Below, piece by piece: positions 28,993 to 36,964 of a stretch of DNA of 64,000 bases. Source of the stretch: DATJOJ01 sp035507035 (lineage in GTDB: Bacteria; Acidobacteriota; Terriglobia; Terriglobales; Acidobacteriaceae); assembly GCA_035507035.1 (NCBI GenBank), contig DATJOJ010000011.1:1-64000 (forward strand), in the 5' to 3' direction. The translations under genes and the position numbers were made by a program. The first letter of the stretch is position 1, and every line of letters begins with the position of its first letter. The notes under the pieces were generated by a model. That model had not been told where the DNA came from, searched no databases, and was given only the letters and a program-made list of their open reading frames with translations.

Positions 28993-30432
28993 TCATGCCA
29001 CTGGAAGTGTGAAGTAGAACACCGAACCGTGTCCCAACTGGCTGGTCACCCCGATTTCGCCGCGATGAGCTTCCACGATCGCCTTCGCAATCGCCAAACC
29101 CATTCCCGTGCCTTGTACCTGCATTCTTTGGTTTCGGCCGCGGTAAAACTTCTCAAAAATTAATCCTTGCTCAAAATCATCGATGCCCGGCCCCAGATCG
29201 GCGACGCTGGTCATAACCATGCGTCCTCGTAGTTCGCCGGTGATATGGATCGGGGTCTGCGGTGAGGAATACTTGGCGGCATTCTCGATTAAATGCCCGA
29301 GAACTTCAGAGATGCGGCCTGTATCCATGTGAACTGCGGGCAAATCCTCTGGCAGAGAAATCTGCACGGGATGGTTGGCCAGCAGCATCCTCGATTTCTC
29401 CAGCGCATCCTCGACGGCCTCCGGTATCGTGTGCGTTCCTAACTGCAATTCGACTTGATGGGCATCGAGTTGGGCCATTTCGGCCGCTTCGCCCACTAGG
29501 CGGTTTAACCGGTCACTTTCTTCGTTGATTACAGTCAGCAATTCCTTGCGCTGAGCGTCATCCATCGTCAGCGTTGAGAGCAGGGAAGTGGCCGAAGCTT
29601 TAATCGCAGTCAAGGGCGTACGAAATTCGTGGGTCACCGAATCGAGCAGCGCGGAACGCAGTTGCTCGCTTTCGCGCGCGGCCTCGGCCTTGCTCAGCGT
29701 CTCAACCGCGCCTGCACGTTCAATGGCAATCGCGATCAGGCTGCACATCGCATCGAGGGTTTCGCGCGATAGCATCACCCCCGAAACTCCCATACTGCCC
29801 ACCACTCTCAGGCCCATTCGCAACGGCATGATCACCACACGCCGTCCGGGATCGACCTGCGGCTCGCCACGCATGGCGACCAGTTGCAAATCATGGGTTC
29901 GAAGGACATCGCGAACCGTGTCAGAGCGGTAGATGTCCGGCCGGCTCACCAGAGAAATCGCCGCAGCGTCCACGCCAAAACATTCCACAATGTGATGGGG
30001 AATAGCGTTCAAAAGAGCCGCTACGTTGTCATCCAGTAACAATTGTTGGCTGAATCGATACAGCCGCTCGGTCTCCGCCCGCCTCGCATTTGCGTCTTCG
30101 GCCTCGCGTCGAGCTCTCTCTGATAATTGGCTGGCAACGACCGCAGTGACGAGGAAAGCTACCAGTGCGACCCAATTCTGCGGATCGGCGATCGTGAACG
30201 TTCCGATGGGTGGCAAGAAGTAGTAGTTGAAGACCAAAGTGGCGAGGATCGCCATGAAAATGGCGGGGCGCAATCCCCACTGCGCTGAAACTGCCAGAAC
30301 CCCCAGTAAAAAGGTTAGGGCTGCTGTGGTAGGGTTTACGTGAATGAGCACGTGATACGCGAACCCGACGAAGACCACCGCCACCGTCGCAGCTGCGTAG
30401 GGGCCAACAGTCTTGAGAAGGCCTGGAGTCAC
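28993..30432 (-). CDS. KdpD C-terminal half: DUF4118-GAF histidine kinase
   Basis: This 479-residue sensor kinase matches the C-terminal part of KdpD. It has a DUF4118 four-helix membrane domain (residues about 8-95, with FNYYFLPPIGTFTIADPQNWVAL, split here only for clarity as FNYYFLPP and TFTIADPQNW), a GAF-like domain (130-250), HisKA with DSVTHEFRTPLTAIKAS and HATPase with HLIENAAKYS, DLGPGI and GTGMGLAIAKAIVEAH. The KdpD nucleotide-binding N-terminal half is absent; it is encoded by the divergent gene at 30487. The start is uncertain: GTG 30432 leaves a 54-base divergent gap, while 30507 would overlap the other gene. Confidence 0.88.
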   Translation of the reverse strand: MTPGLLKTVGPYAAATVAVVFVGFAYHVLIHVNPTTAALTFLLGVLAVSAQWGLRPAIFMAILATLVFNYYFLPPIGTFTIADPQNWVALVAFLVTAVVASQLSERARREAEDANARRAETERLYRFSQQLLLDDNVAALLNAIPHHIVECFGVDAAAISLVSRPDIYRSDTVRDVLRTHDLQLVAMRGEPQVDPGRRVVIMPLRMGLRVVGSMGVSGVMLSRETLDAMCSLIAIAIERAGAVETLSKAEAARESEQLRSALLDSVTHEFRTPLTAIKASATSLLSTLTMDDAQRKELLTVINEESDRLNRLVGEAAEMAQLDAHQVELQLGTHTIPEAVEDALEKSRMLLANHPVQISLPEDLPAVHMDTGRISEVLGHLIENAAKYSSPQTPIHITGELRGRMVMTSVADLGPGIDDFEQGLIFEKFYRGRNQRMQVQGTGMGLAIAKAIVEAHRGEIGVTSQLGHGSVFYFTLPVA

Positions 30433-30486
30433 GCGCCATTGTAGCTGACCTCGACAATTTTCGTTTGTGCTAGGAAAATATCCGCG

Positions 30487-31608
30487 ATGACCAAAACTCC
30501 CGAGCAATGGCTGGAAGAGACGGCCCCCGCAAAGGCGGGCGGAGCCTTCAAGCTATTTCTGGGCTATGCGCCTGGAGTTGGCAAGACCTACACAATGCTG
30601 AGCGAGGCAATTCGCCGGCATAGTCGTGGCCAGGATGTTGTGATCGGCGTGATCGAGTCTCATGGCCGCAAAGCCACGGCCGATCTGGCCGCTCAACTGG
30701 AATCCGTTCCTCGAAGAAAACTTGAATATAAGGGCACGATCTTTGAAGAAATGGACGTGGACGCCGTTCTGACGAGGAAGCCGAAGGTAGCGCTCGTGGA
30801 CGAATTGGCTCATACCAATGTCGAGGGCAGCAAGCATCGTAAGCGGTATCAAGATGTCCTGGAGTTGTTAGACGCCGGAATCGAAGTGCTCTCCACCATG
30901 AACATTCAGCATCTGGAGAGCGTTACGCCGCTGGTTCAGAACATCACCGGCATCACCGTGCGTGAGACCGTGCCGGACTGGGTGCTCAAGCGTGTCGATG
31001 AAGTTGTGATGTCGGACCTGACTCCGGAAGCGCTGCAAAACCGCATGAAGCGTGGCGATATTTACCCGCTGGAGCGGGTTGGCCGCGCGCTGGATAATTT
31101 CTTTCGCCCCGGCAACTTGATTGCTTTGCGTGAACTGGCGTTACGCCAAGTGGCGCAGGCGGTCGATCGCAGCCTGGAGTCGTACCGCGAAAAAGACGAG
31201 GCGACAACATCGGTCCCCATTCGCGAGCGGATCGGAGTGGCCGTTAGCTCCAATCCGACGGCGAAGTATCTGATCGCCCGTGGTGCTCGCATGGCACAAG
31301 GCATGGACGGCGAACTCCACGTAATTTATGTCGACATGGGACAAGATACCAGCGAACAAAATCAGCGCACCTTGGCTGCCAATCTGCAGTTCGCGGAGAA
31401 TGTAGGCGCGCAAATCTCTAAGATCAAAGGCAAGAGCGTGGCCGAAGCGGTTGCCAATGTCGTGCGTGAAAAGCACATCACCCAGATGGTGTTTGGCCGT
31501 TCGGCGAGCGCAGGCGTGAAGAAATATCTTTATCTGTCCGCTATCCACAAATTTCTGCGCGACGCGCCCCCGGTCGATGTCCACATCGTGACCCAGGAAC
31601 CTTCCTAA
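30487..31608 (+). CDS. KdpD N-terminal half: KdpD sensor + universal stress domain, no kinase
   Basis: This 373-residue soluble protein corresponds to KdpD residues 1 to about 370. It has a Walker A GYAPGVGKTYTML, the KdpD-N signature VIGVIESHGRKAT, Walker B-like VALVDELAHTN and the MNIQHLESV stretch. From about residue 240 a universal-stress (Usp) domain follows, RIGVAVSSNPTAKYLIARGARMA ending MVFGRSASAGVKKYLY (quoted in part). In canonical KdpD this half binds ATP and, through Usp, second messengers. No membrane helix, HisKA or HATPase follows. The ATG overlaps no other gene under the chosen start of the divergent kinase. kdpE begins six bases after the stop. Confidence 0.9.
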   Translation: MTKTPEQWLEETAPAKAGGAFKLFLGYAPGVGKTYTMLSEAIRRHSRGQDVVIGVIESHGRKATADLAAQLESVPRRKLEYKGTIFEEMDVDAVLTRKPKVALVDELAHTNVEGSKHRKRYQDVLELLDAGIEVLSTMNIQHLESVTPLVQNITGITVRETVPDWVLKRVDEVVMSDLTPEALQNRMKRGDIYPLERVGRALDNFFRPGNLIALRELALRQVAQAVDRSLESYREKDEATTSVPIRERIGVAVSSNPTAKYLIARGARMAQGMDGELHVIYVDMGQDTSEQNQRTLAANLQFAENVGAQISKIKGKSVAEAVANVVREKHITQMVFGRSASAGVKKYLYLSAIHKFLRDAPPVDVHIVTQEPS

Positions 31609-31614
31609 CTCTTC

Positions 31615-32304
31615 ATGGCCGACCATCGGCGCATTCTCGTGGTAGACGATGAGCCCCAGATAACGCGGGTCCTGCGTGCCAGCCTCTCCAGCCAGGGCTA
31701 CGACATTCGCGTGGCCAATGATGGCGAGACTGCGCTCGATATCATGAAGGACTGGACGCCAGATCTGGTCATCACCGATCTGTCCATGCAACAGATGGAC
31801 GGGTTGGAGTTGTGCCGTCGTTTGCGGCTCTCCAATAAGATTCCGATCATCGTCCTCTCCGTGCGGGGCGAGGAGAGAACAAAAGTGCAGGCGCTCGATG
31901 CGGGCGCGGACGACTATGTGACCAAACCGTTTGGCATCGAGGAACTGCTGGCTCGCGTTCGCGCCAACTTGCGCCGGGCGCCGGCGACGGAAGAAGTTTC
32001 GCAGATTGAAATCGGTGATTTCGACATTGACTTAGCGGCCCATCGGGTCACGGTGAGCAAGCGGGAAGTTCACCTGACTCCCAAAGAGTTCGACCTGCTG
32101 GTTTACCTTGCCCGTCACCCCGGGAAAGTTGTGACCCACCGTGCGCTGCTGAGCGCAATCTGGGGCGGACAAAGTTCAGAGCAAGTCGAGTACCTGCGCG
32201 TCTTCGTTGGCCAGCTTCGCAAGAAACTGGAGCCGGACTCGCCAACTCCCCGCTATATTCTCACTGAACCTTGGGTCGGATACCGGTTTGAGCCGGGAAA
32301 ATAG
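31615..32304 (+). CDS. kdpE: KdpE-type OmpR-family response regulator
   Basis: The 229-residue regulator has a receiver domain (RILVVDDEPQITRVLR, acceptor Asp in VITDLSMQQMDG, KPFGIEELLARVRA) and a C-terminal winged helix (LTPKEFDLLVYLARHPGKV, LRVFVGQLRKKLE, YILTEPWVGYRF), the last being typical of KdpE. It should receive phosphate from the DUF4118 kinase encoded divergently. No kdpFABC operon is in the window. The next gene is a phosphate transporter with its own Pho-box-like promoter 12-52 bases after the kdpE stop, so a link to phosphate is possible but unproved. Confidence 0.9.
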   Translation: MADHRRILVVDDEPQITRVLRASLSSQGYDIRVANDGETALDIMKDWTPDLVITDLSMQQMDGLELCRRLRLSNKIPIIVLSVRGEERTKVQALDAGADDYVTKPFGIEELLARVRANLRRAPATEEVSQIEIGDFDIDLAAHRVTVSKREVHLTPKEFDLLVYLARHPGKVVTHRALLSAIWGGQSSEQVEYLRVFVGQLRKKLEPDSPTPRYILTEPWVGYRFEPGK

Positions 32305-32328
32305 GTCAAGAAAAATGACACGAATCTG

Positions 32329-32370
32329 TAACACGGCTGTAACACTCCCGTAACAGACGCCACGTAGACT
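32329..32370 (+). promoter_or_regulatory. Pho-box-like direct repeats and -10 of the pit promoter
   Basis: Three direct repeats TAACAC (32329-32334), TAACAC (32340-32345) and TAACAG (32351-32356) recur with an exact 11-bp period, each preceded by CTG or CCG. After 8 bp comes TAGACT (32365-32370), a plausible -10. The 11-bp helical-phase repeats that replace a -35 are the arrangement used by PhoB/PhoP-type activators. The pstC promoter in this window has the same layout. Confidence 0.65.
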
Positions 32371-32420
32371 TACGCCTGCTTTTTCATCTGCAATGTTTCG
32401 TTTCAATTTAGGAGCTCCTG

Positions 32421-34049
32421 ATGGCAACCGCGTCTGCCCCGCAATCTTTTGAACCCAAGCCAGGACCTGTTGTTGTTCCCTCCGTTCACGCAAAGCTGAG
32501 CAAAGGCCCGGGCGCGATCCCTATGCTCATCTTCGGGGTCGTGCTCATCGTGGGGGTGGTTTATGCGGGATCGCACCTGATCTCCGACCTTTCGACGGTC
32601 CATACCACTTCCGTGCTGCCTTTCTTGCTGTTAGGTCTGGCGTTGCTGGTCGCGCTAGGATTCGAATTTGTGAATGGCTTTCATGACACGGCGAATGCGG
32701 TCGCGACCGTCATCTACACGCACTCCCTTGAGCCACACTTGGCCGTGGTATGGTCCGGCTTCTGGAATTTCCTTGGCGTGGTAACGTCGAGCGGATTGGT
32801 GGCCTTCGGAATTATTTCTCTGCTTCCTGTCGAACTGATCTTACAAGTCGGCAGTAAAGCCGGATTCGCCATGGTGTTTGCCCTCCTCGTGGCGGCGATT
32901 ATTTGGAATCTGGGTACCTGGTATTTCGGATTGCCGGCTTCGAGTTCGCACACGCTGATTGGCTCGGTCATCGGCGTCGGCATTGCCAACCAACTCACCG
33001 CGGCAAGAAGTGGCACCAGCGGCGTGGATTGGGGACAAGCGAAAAACATCGGTTGGTCGCTACTGTTATCGCCCTTGGTCGGCTTCGTATGTGCTTTCGC
33101 CCTACTTTATTTGTTGAAGGCGGTGGTGAAGAATCGCAAGCTCTATGAAGCGCCCGAGGGCACTGAACCACCTCCGTTCTGGATTCGCGCACTCCTAGTC
33201 CTTACCTGCACAGGAGTTAGCTTTGCCCACGGCTCCAACGACGGACAAAAAGGCATGGGCCTGATCATGCTGATCCTCATCGGCACGGTTCCAACCGCTT
33301 ATGCGTTGAATCATGCGGTGACCGCGAAACAATCCCAGGATTTCATTGCGGTTTCGCAGCAAGCTGCCGGGATTCTCGACAAGTACGTCAGCCCGGATGC
33401 GGTTATCTCGGATGACCGCGAGGAAGTAACGGCTTACATTCGCACCAAGGAATTCACTCCCAATACCATGCTCGGGCTGCGGCAGTTGGTTACCGACATC
33501 GGCAACGAGACCGCCCTGTTCGGCGAGTTGAACAAGATTCCCAACGATCGTGTGCGCAACTTCCGCAACGATTTGTATGTAGTGAGCGAAGCGCTGCGGT
33601 TGATGGGGAGGACCCACCAACCTGCAATCGCTGCTGCCGATTGGCAGGGATTGACCAACTACAAAAAGCATGTCGACAACGCGACCAAGTTCATCCCACT
33701 GTGGGTCAAGGTTGTGGTCGCGATGGCTTTGGGGCTAGGCACGATGGTGGGCTGGAAGCGCATCGTTGTGACCGTCGGAGAGAAGATCGGTAAGGACCAT
33801 CTAACCTACGGCCAGGGCGCGGCCGCTGAAATCACGGCTATGGCGACGATTGGCGCTGCCGACTGGTTCGGGTTGCCTGTCAGTACCACGCACGTCTTGT
33901 CATCCGGCATTGCCGGCACCATGGCCGCGAACCACTCCGGTCTGCAATGGGCCACAGTTCGCAATCTATTGATGGCCTGGGTGCTGACTCTGCCCGTAGC
34001 TATGATGCTGGCGGGATCTTTGTTCTGGTTATTCAAGACCATGTTCTAG
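32421..34049 (+). CDS. pit: PiT family inorganic phosphate transporter
   Basis: This 542-residue inner-membrane cation-coupled phosphate symporter has the two inverted PiT repeats: FEFVNGFHDTANAVATVIYT with LPASSSHTLIGSVIGVG in the first half, and GAAAEITAMATIGAADWFG with LPVSTTHVLSSGIAGTM in the second. A hydrophilic loop of about 120 residues (about 290-410) separates the halves. The ATG has an AGGAGCT ribosome site. It lies 117 bases after kdpE with its own Pho-box-like promoter, and no phoU-like gene precedes it. Confidence 0.94.
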   Translation: MATASAPQSFEPKPGPVVVPSVHAKLSKGPGAIPMLIFGVVLIVGVVYAGSHLISDLSTVHTTSVLPFLLLGLALLVALGFEFVNGFHDTANAVATVIYTHSLEPHLAVVWSGFWNFLGVVTSSGLVAFGIISLLPVELILQVGSKAGFAMVFALLVAAIIWNLGTWYFGLPASSSHTLIGSVIGVGIANQLTAARSGTSGVDWGQAKNIGWSLLLSPLVGFVCAFALLYLLKAVVKNRKLYEAPEGTEPPPFWIRALLVLTCTGVSFAHGSNDGQKGMGLIMLILIGTVPTAYALNHAVTAKQSQDFIAVSQQAAGILDKYVSPDAVISDDREEVTAYIRTKEFTPNTMLGLRQLVTDIGNETALFGELNKIPNDRVRNFRNDLYVVSEALRLMGRTHQPAIAAADWQGLTNYKKHVDNATKFIPLWVKVVVAMALGLGTMVGWKRIVVTVGEKIGKDHLTYGQGAAAEITAMATIGAADWFGLPVSTTHVLSSGIAGTMAANHSGLQWATVRNLLMAWVLTLPVAMMLAGSLFWLFKTMF

Positions 34050-34099
34050 GGAAGTGGGCCGCGAGGGTTGATTAGATCGCTGCTAGTCTGCGCTCACAA

Positions 34100-34149
34100 G
34101 TCCCTGTCCTCGCCTTGGACCACAAAACCTGAGAGGCGAGAACAGGGAC
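34100..34149. repeat. inverted-repeat element, copy 1
   Basis: Arms at 34100-34115 and 34134-34149 pair at 15 of 16 positions (GTCCCTGTCCTCGCCT against its near-complement) around an 18-base loop. It lies between the convergent ends of pit and the beta-helix protein gene. Related elements occur at 39409-39458 and 40834-40876. Confidence 0.7.
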
Positions 34150-34166
34150 ATGAAGCTACCGCACCG

Positions 34167-36278
34167 TTACGGGTGCAGCATTGCGGACGCCTTGGCAACC
34201 GTTCTTTTGGGACTAGCTCTTCCCTGCAGCATCCCCGGGTGGCGGGCAAAGTCGACGCGCTTGTTAATCGGCGCGCCGTAAAGTTCAGGATTCAAGTAGT
34301 ACCCGCGCTCGCGCGCATCCTTCTTCTGCTCTACAGGGATGCGGTGTGCGTTAGCCCATTTATCCTGACGGATTCCGGTGACCTGCCAGGAAACTTCCAT
34401 GCCCTGCTTGCCGCCGGCAATTTTGAAAGAGTTGTTTTGAACCTTCTGCGCGATATAGACGGGCGCGAATCCGCCGATGCTGGTGAGTTGGTAACGGAAA
34501 TCCCGGTTGAGGGTCTCAAACCAGTCGGGGAGCTGAATGGTCGCTTCGCCCTTGGCATCGAGCACGGCATTCCCGTTGTAGATGTTCATCATGTCCGGCG
34601 ATTCGACGAAGGAGTGATAGAGATACTTGTTCGCCGGGTCGAGCGGGTGATCAATCTTGAAGGATCCGCCGTTTTTCGAGAGATTTCCGTTTACATGCAC
34701 GTCCCCAGCGAAGTAGCCGGCGTAACCCGAGTCGCTCGTAGCGTAAACTCCGTCGCCGCTGCTGAAGTTGAACCCCGCGAGGCCAGAACCGCCGCTAAAG
34801 TGAGAAACACCATCCACGCCGTCGGGGCCGAAACCTTCCCCATCGTTGGTGCCAGCCTCTCCAACGATGCCCTGCCCGGTATTGCTGTGGCCGTACACGC
34901 CCCATGTGGTTCCGCTATCGCCCCAGACTCCATACCCATCCGGAGTGACGCCGTTTACGCCGATATACGCTCCGTTGCCGTAGACTCCGATGTTGCCCTC
35001 GCTGAGGCCGTAAACGCCGATTCCCTCAGGGGCTTCGCCTTGCACGCCAGGGGCAAATGCGCTGTCATTTTGGTTTAAGCCGTATAGCGCGGCGGTTGAA
35101 GCGAGAGTGGCACCGGAAATTTGGCCGGCACTGAAAGAGCCGGTGCTATCGCGTTTCACGATGGCATTGGCAGTATCAGCATTCGTCGGAGCCACCTTCC
35201 ACGCCAGCGAAAGCGTGCCACTCTTGGTGATGGGAGAACCGCTTACCGTGAAATCCGAGCTTGGAGCGCTAAAGCCAACACTGGTGACTGTGCCTGCGCC
35301 GGGAAAAGTTTGTCCCGCGGAAAAAGTAAACACTCCCTTGCTGTTCAATGACAATCCGGTTTCGGTAGGCGCTGCCGGATCTTGCCCATACAGCAAGTTC
35401 AGCGTGGCGCCGGGAGAAGTCGTGTTGTTGCCGACAGGTTCAGCCTGCCACTGAAAGTGATTCAGCGTATACGTGTTCGTCCCGCTGTTAAAGGCGGACG
35501 ATTCCAAATTGATTGGGTTGGAATTGTAGCCTTTGGTTTTGCTGGCGAAATTCTGCGTCGCCATCTCGAACAGTCCGCGCACGAGTTCCTGGCCGTTCAC
35601 GTCGAGCGTGAAGAGTGGTTTGGTGAGATTGATTCCAATCTTGGCACTGGAACCCGAGCCGGTCTGGTAGAGTATAGAATTTCCTAAATCGCCGCTGTTG
35701 TCCGTCCAGATCGGAATGTAGTCTTGCGTGCCCGTTCCGCCAACATTGGCTGCAGAACCCAACGCGCTACCGGGTGTCGACTCGCCCGCGGACACGCTTC
35801 CCGGAGCCGAAGGCGCGGCCAGGATGAACGCCGACGCCGGCAGGCCACCGAGGGTTTGGGCATCGGCGGCTTTGAGAGCATAAGGCACGCTGAGCAAGAG
35901 TACGCGCGGTAATTCTTCCCCTCCATTGATGCGCACACCCAGCCAGCGTGCCTCACCCGATGCGAACAGATCCAAGGGAAGGCCCTGGGATCGGCTCGTC
36001 CCCAACTGAACCGTGTAATTTCCTTTGCCATCGATCTGGACGTTCTGTGTCTCAAGCCAAAGCGGCGCGCCCTCGAATTGGTCCTTGTAAATCGCGAATG
36101 TGAGCCCGGCCAACCCTGCCATGGGCTTGCCTTGTGAATCCAAGGCGCGGCCGGAGAAGTTCACCAGTTGCGGCACCACGGTATTCGGTGATGGTGCTGC
36201 TGTTTGCTGTGCCTGGGAAGCGCAGCAAAGCCCTAAGACGATGGCGAAGTAAACGAATAGACATTTGGTTGACCTCAT
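34167..36278 (-). CDS. secreted protein with GVYG-type beta-helix repeats
   Basis: A 703-residue exported protein, function unknown. After a signal peptide (CLFVYFAIVLGLCCASQAQ) comes a conserved N-terminal domain (residues 35-150) containing VNFSGRALDSQGKPMAGLAG and RWLGVRINGGEELPRVLLLS. A Ser/Gly-rich middle and a run of about ten-residue repeats of the form GVYGxSxxxx (about 415-520: GIGVYGLSEGN, IGVYGNGAY, GVWGDSGTTW, GVYGHSNTG) follow. The C-terminus (HPLDPANKYLYHSFVESPD onward) is a separate domain. The repeats suggest a beta-helix or fibre-like surface protein. AAGGAGG precedes the ATG by five bases. Confidence 0.8.
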   Translation of the reverse strand: MRSTKCLFVYFAIVLGLCCASQAQQTAAPSPNTVVPQLVNFSGRALDSQGKPMAGLAGLTFAIYKDQFEGAPLWLETQNVQIDGKGNYTVQLGTSRSQGLPLDLFASGEARWLGVRINGGEELPRVLLLSVPYALKAADAQTLGGLPASAFILAAPSAPGSVSAGESTPGSALGSAANVGGTGTQDYIPIWTDNSGDLGNSILYQTGSGSSAKIGINLTKPLFTLDVNGQELVRGLFEMATQNFASKTKGYNSNPINLESSAFNSGTNTYTLNHFQWQAEPVGNNTTSPGATLNLLYGQDPAAPTETGLSLNSKGVFTFSAGQTFPGAGTVTSVGFSAPSSDFTVSGSPITKSGTLSLAWKVAPTNADTANAIVKRDSTGSFSAGQISGATLASTAALYGLNQNDSAFAPGVQGEAPEGIGVYGLSEGNIGVYGNGAYIGVNGVTPDGYGVWGDSGTTWGVYGHSNTGQGIVGEAGTNDGEGFGPDGVDGVSHFSGGSGLAGFNFSSGDGVYATSDSGYAGYFAGDVHVNGNLSKNGGSFKIDHPLDPANKYLYHSFVESPDMMNIYNGNAVLDAKGEATIQLPDWFETLNRDFRYQLTSIGGFAPVYIAQKVQNNSFKIAGGKQGMEVSWQVTGIRQDKWANAHRIPVEQKKDARERGYYLNPELYGAPINKRVDFARHPGMLQGRASPKRTVAKASAMLHP

Positions 36279-36332
36279 GACAGCCTCCTTATAGGACTTG
36301 AATTCTTGAAACCGAGCCTTAACTCCGGACAG

Positions 36333-36776
36333 CTAACGCAATCGCGCCAGGGTGATGACGTCAGTGGTGCTATCTAGCGCGATCTCCGGCCCGCGTGGGA
36401 CAGTGGTTAGAACGTGAACCGCTTCATCGCCCGATATCCAAATCTGATCGAGGTAATGACGACCCCGAGAGCGGCGGAAAACGATTTTGGAGTCCGAGCT
36501 TTGTGGATCAGAAGGTTGCGCATTCACGGAAGTAACGATGGCTCGATAGATCCGCTGGTCTGGGTTACGTACGACTATGATTCCGACGGTATCGCCTTTG
36601 CTCGGCTTGCCTAGAAGCCGCTCGAAGACGTAGTTACCAGCAGGCAGGGTGTTATGGCCCGTGACAAAATCGAAAGGAACATTTACCTGGAAGCTGGCAG
36701 TTTGTGCCTGAGCATATCCGCCCAGGAACAGCAAAGTGACTAGCAGGGCGTGCATAACTGCTGGAAGTCGTCCCAT
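36333..36776 (-). CDS. small secreted hypothetical protein
   Basis: A 147-residue protein with a signal peptide (MHALLVTLLFLGGYAQAQ). The mature part (FQVNVPFDFVTGHNTLPAGNYVFERL, quoted in two pieces as FQVNVPFDFVTG and LPAGNYVFERL) resembles a small beta-rich exported family frequent in Acidobacteriota; no function is known. The ATG at 36776 has AGGAGG five bases upstream, against the longer frame from 36830. It lies 54 bases upstream of the beta-helix protein gene on the same strand, so the two are probably cotranscribed. Confidence 0.78.
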   Translation of the reverse strand: MGRLPAVMHALLVTLLFLGGYAQAQTASFQVNVPFDFVTGHNTLPAGNYVFERLLGKPSKGDTVGIIVVRNPDQRIYRAIVTSVNAQPSDPQSSDSKIVFRRSRGRHYLDQIWISGDEAVHVLTTVPRGPEIALDSTTDVITLARLR

Positions 36777-36964
36777 GTTTTTCCTCCTGTGACGCTGAAT
36801 GGCGCCGATGAGCGCACACTTTCGCAGCAATCACGCTCTCCGTCAACAAAACCGACGGTGAACCCTTCCTTAACAGGCAAGTGGCTATTCTGCCTAAATT
36901 TGCAGGGTTTCCTTAATTGCGAAAATGGGTGATATACTCGTGCGCATTCGGGCCGTGCTCCCTC

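Noticed and set aside
32316..32321. TGACAC as a fourth Pho-box repeat before pit
   Set aside because: It is 13 bp, not 11 bp, upstream of the first TAACAC, so it is out of helical phase.
34068..35078. 336-codon + strand open frame
   Set aside because: It lies antisense to the GVYG-repeat protein, whose signal peptide, repeats and ribosome site are convincing; this is a shadow of low-stop repetitive sequence.
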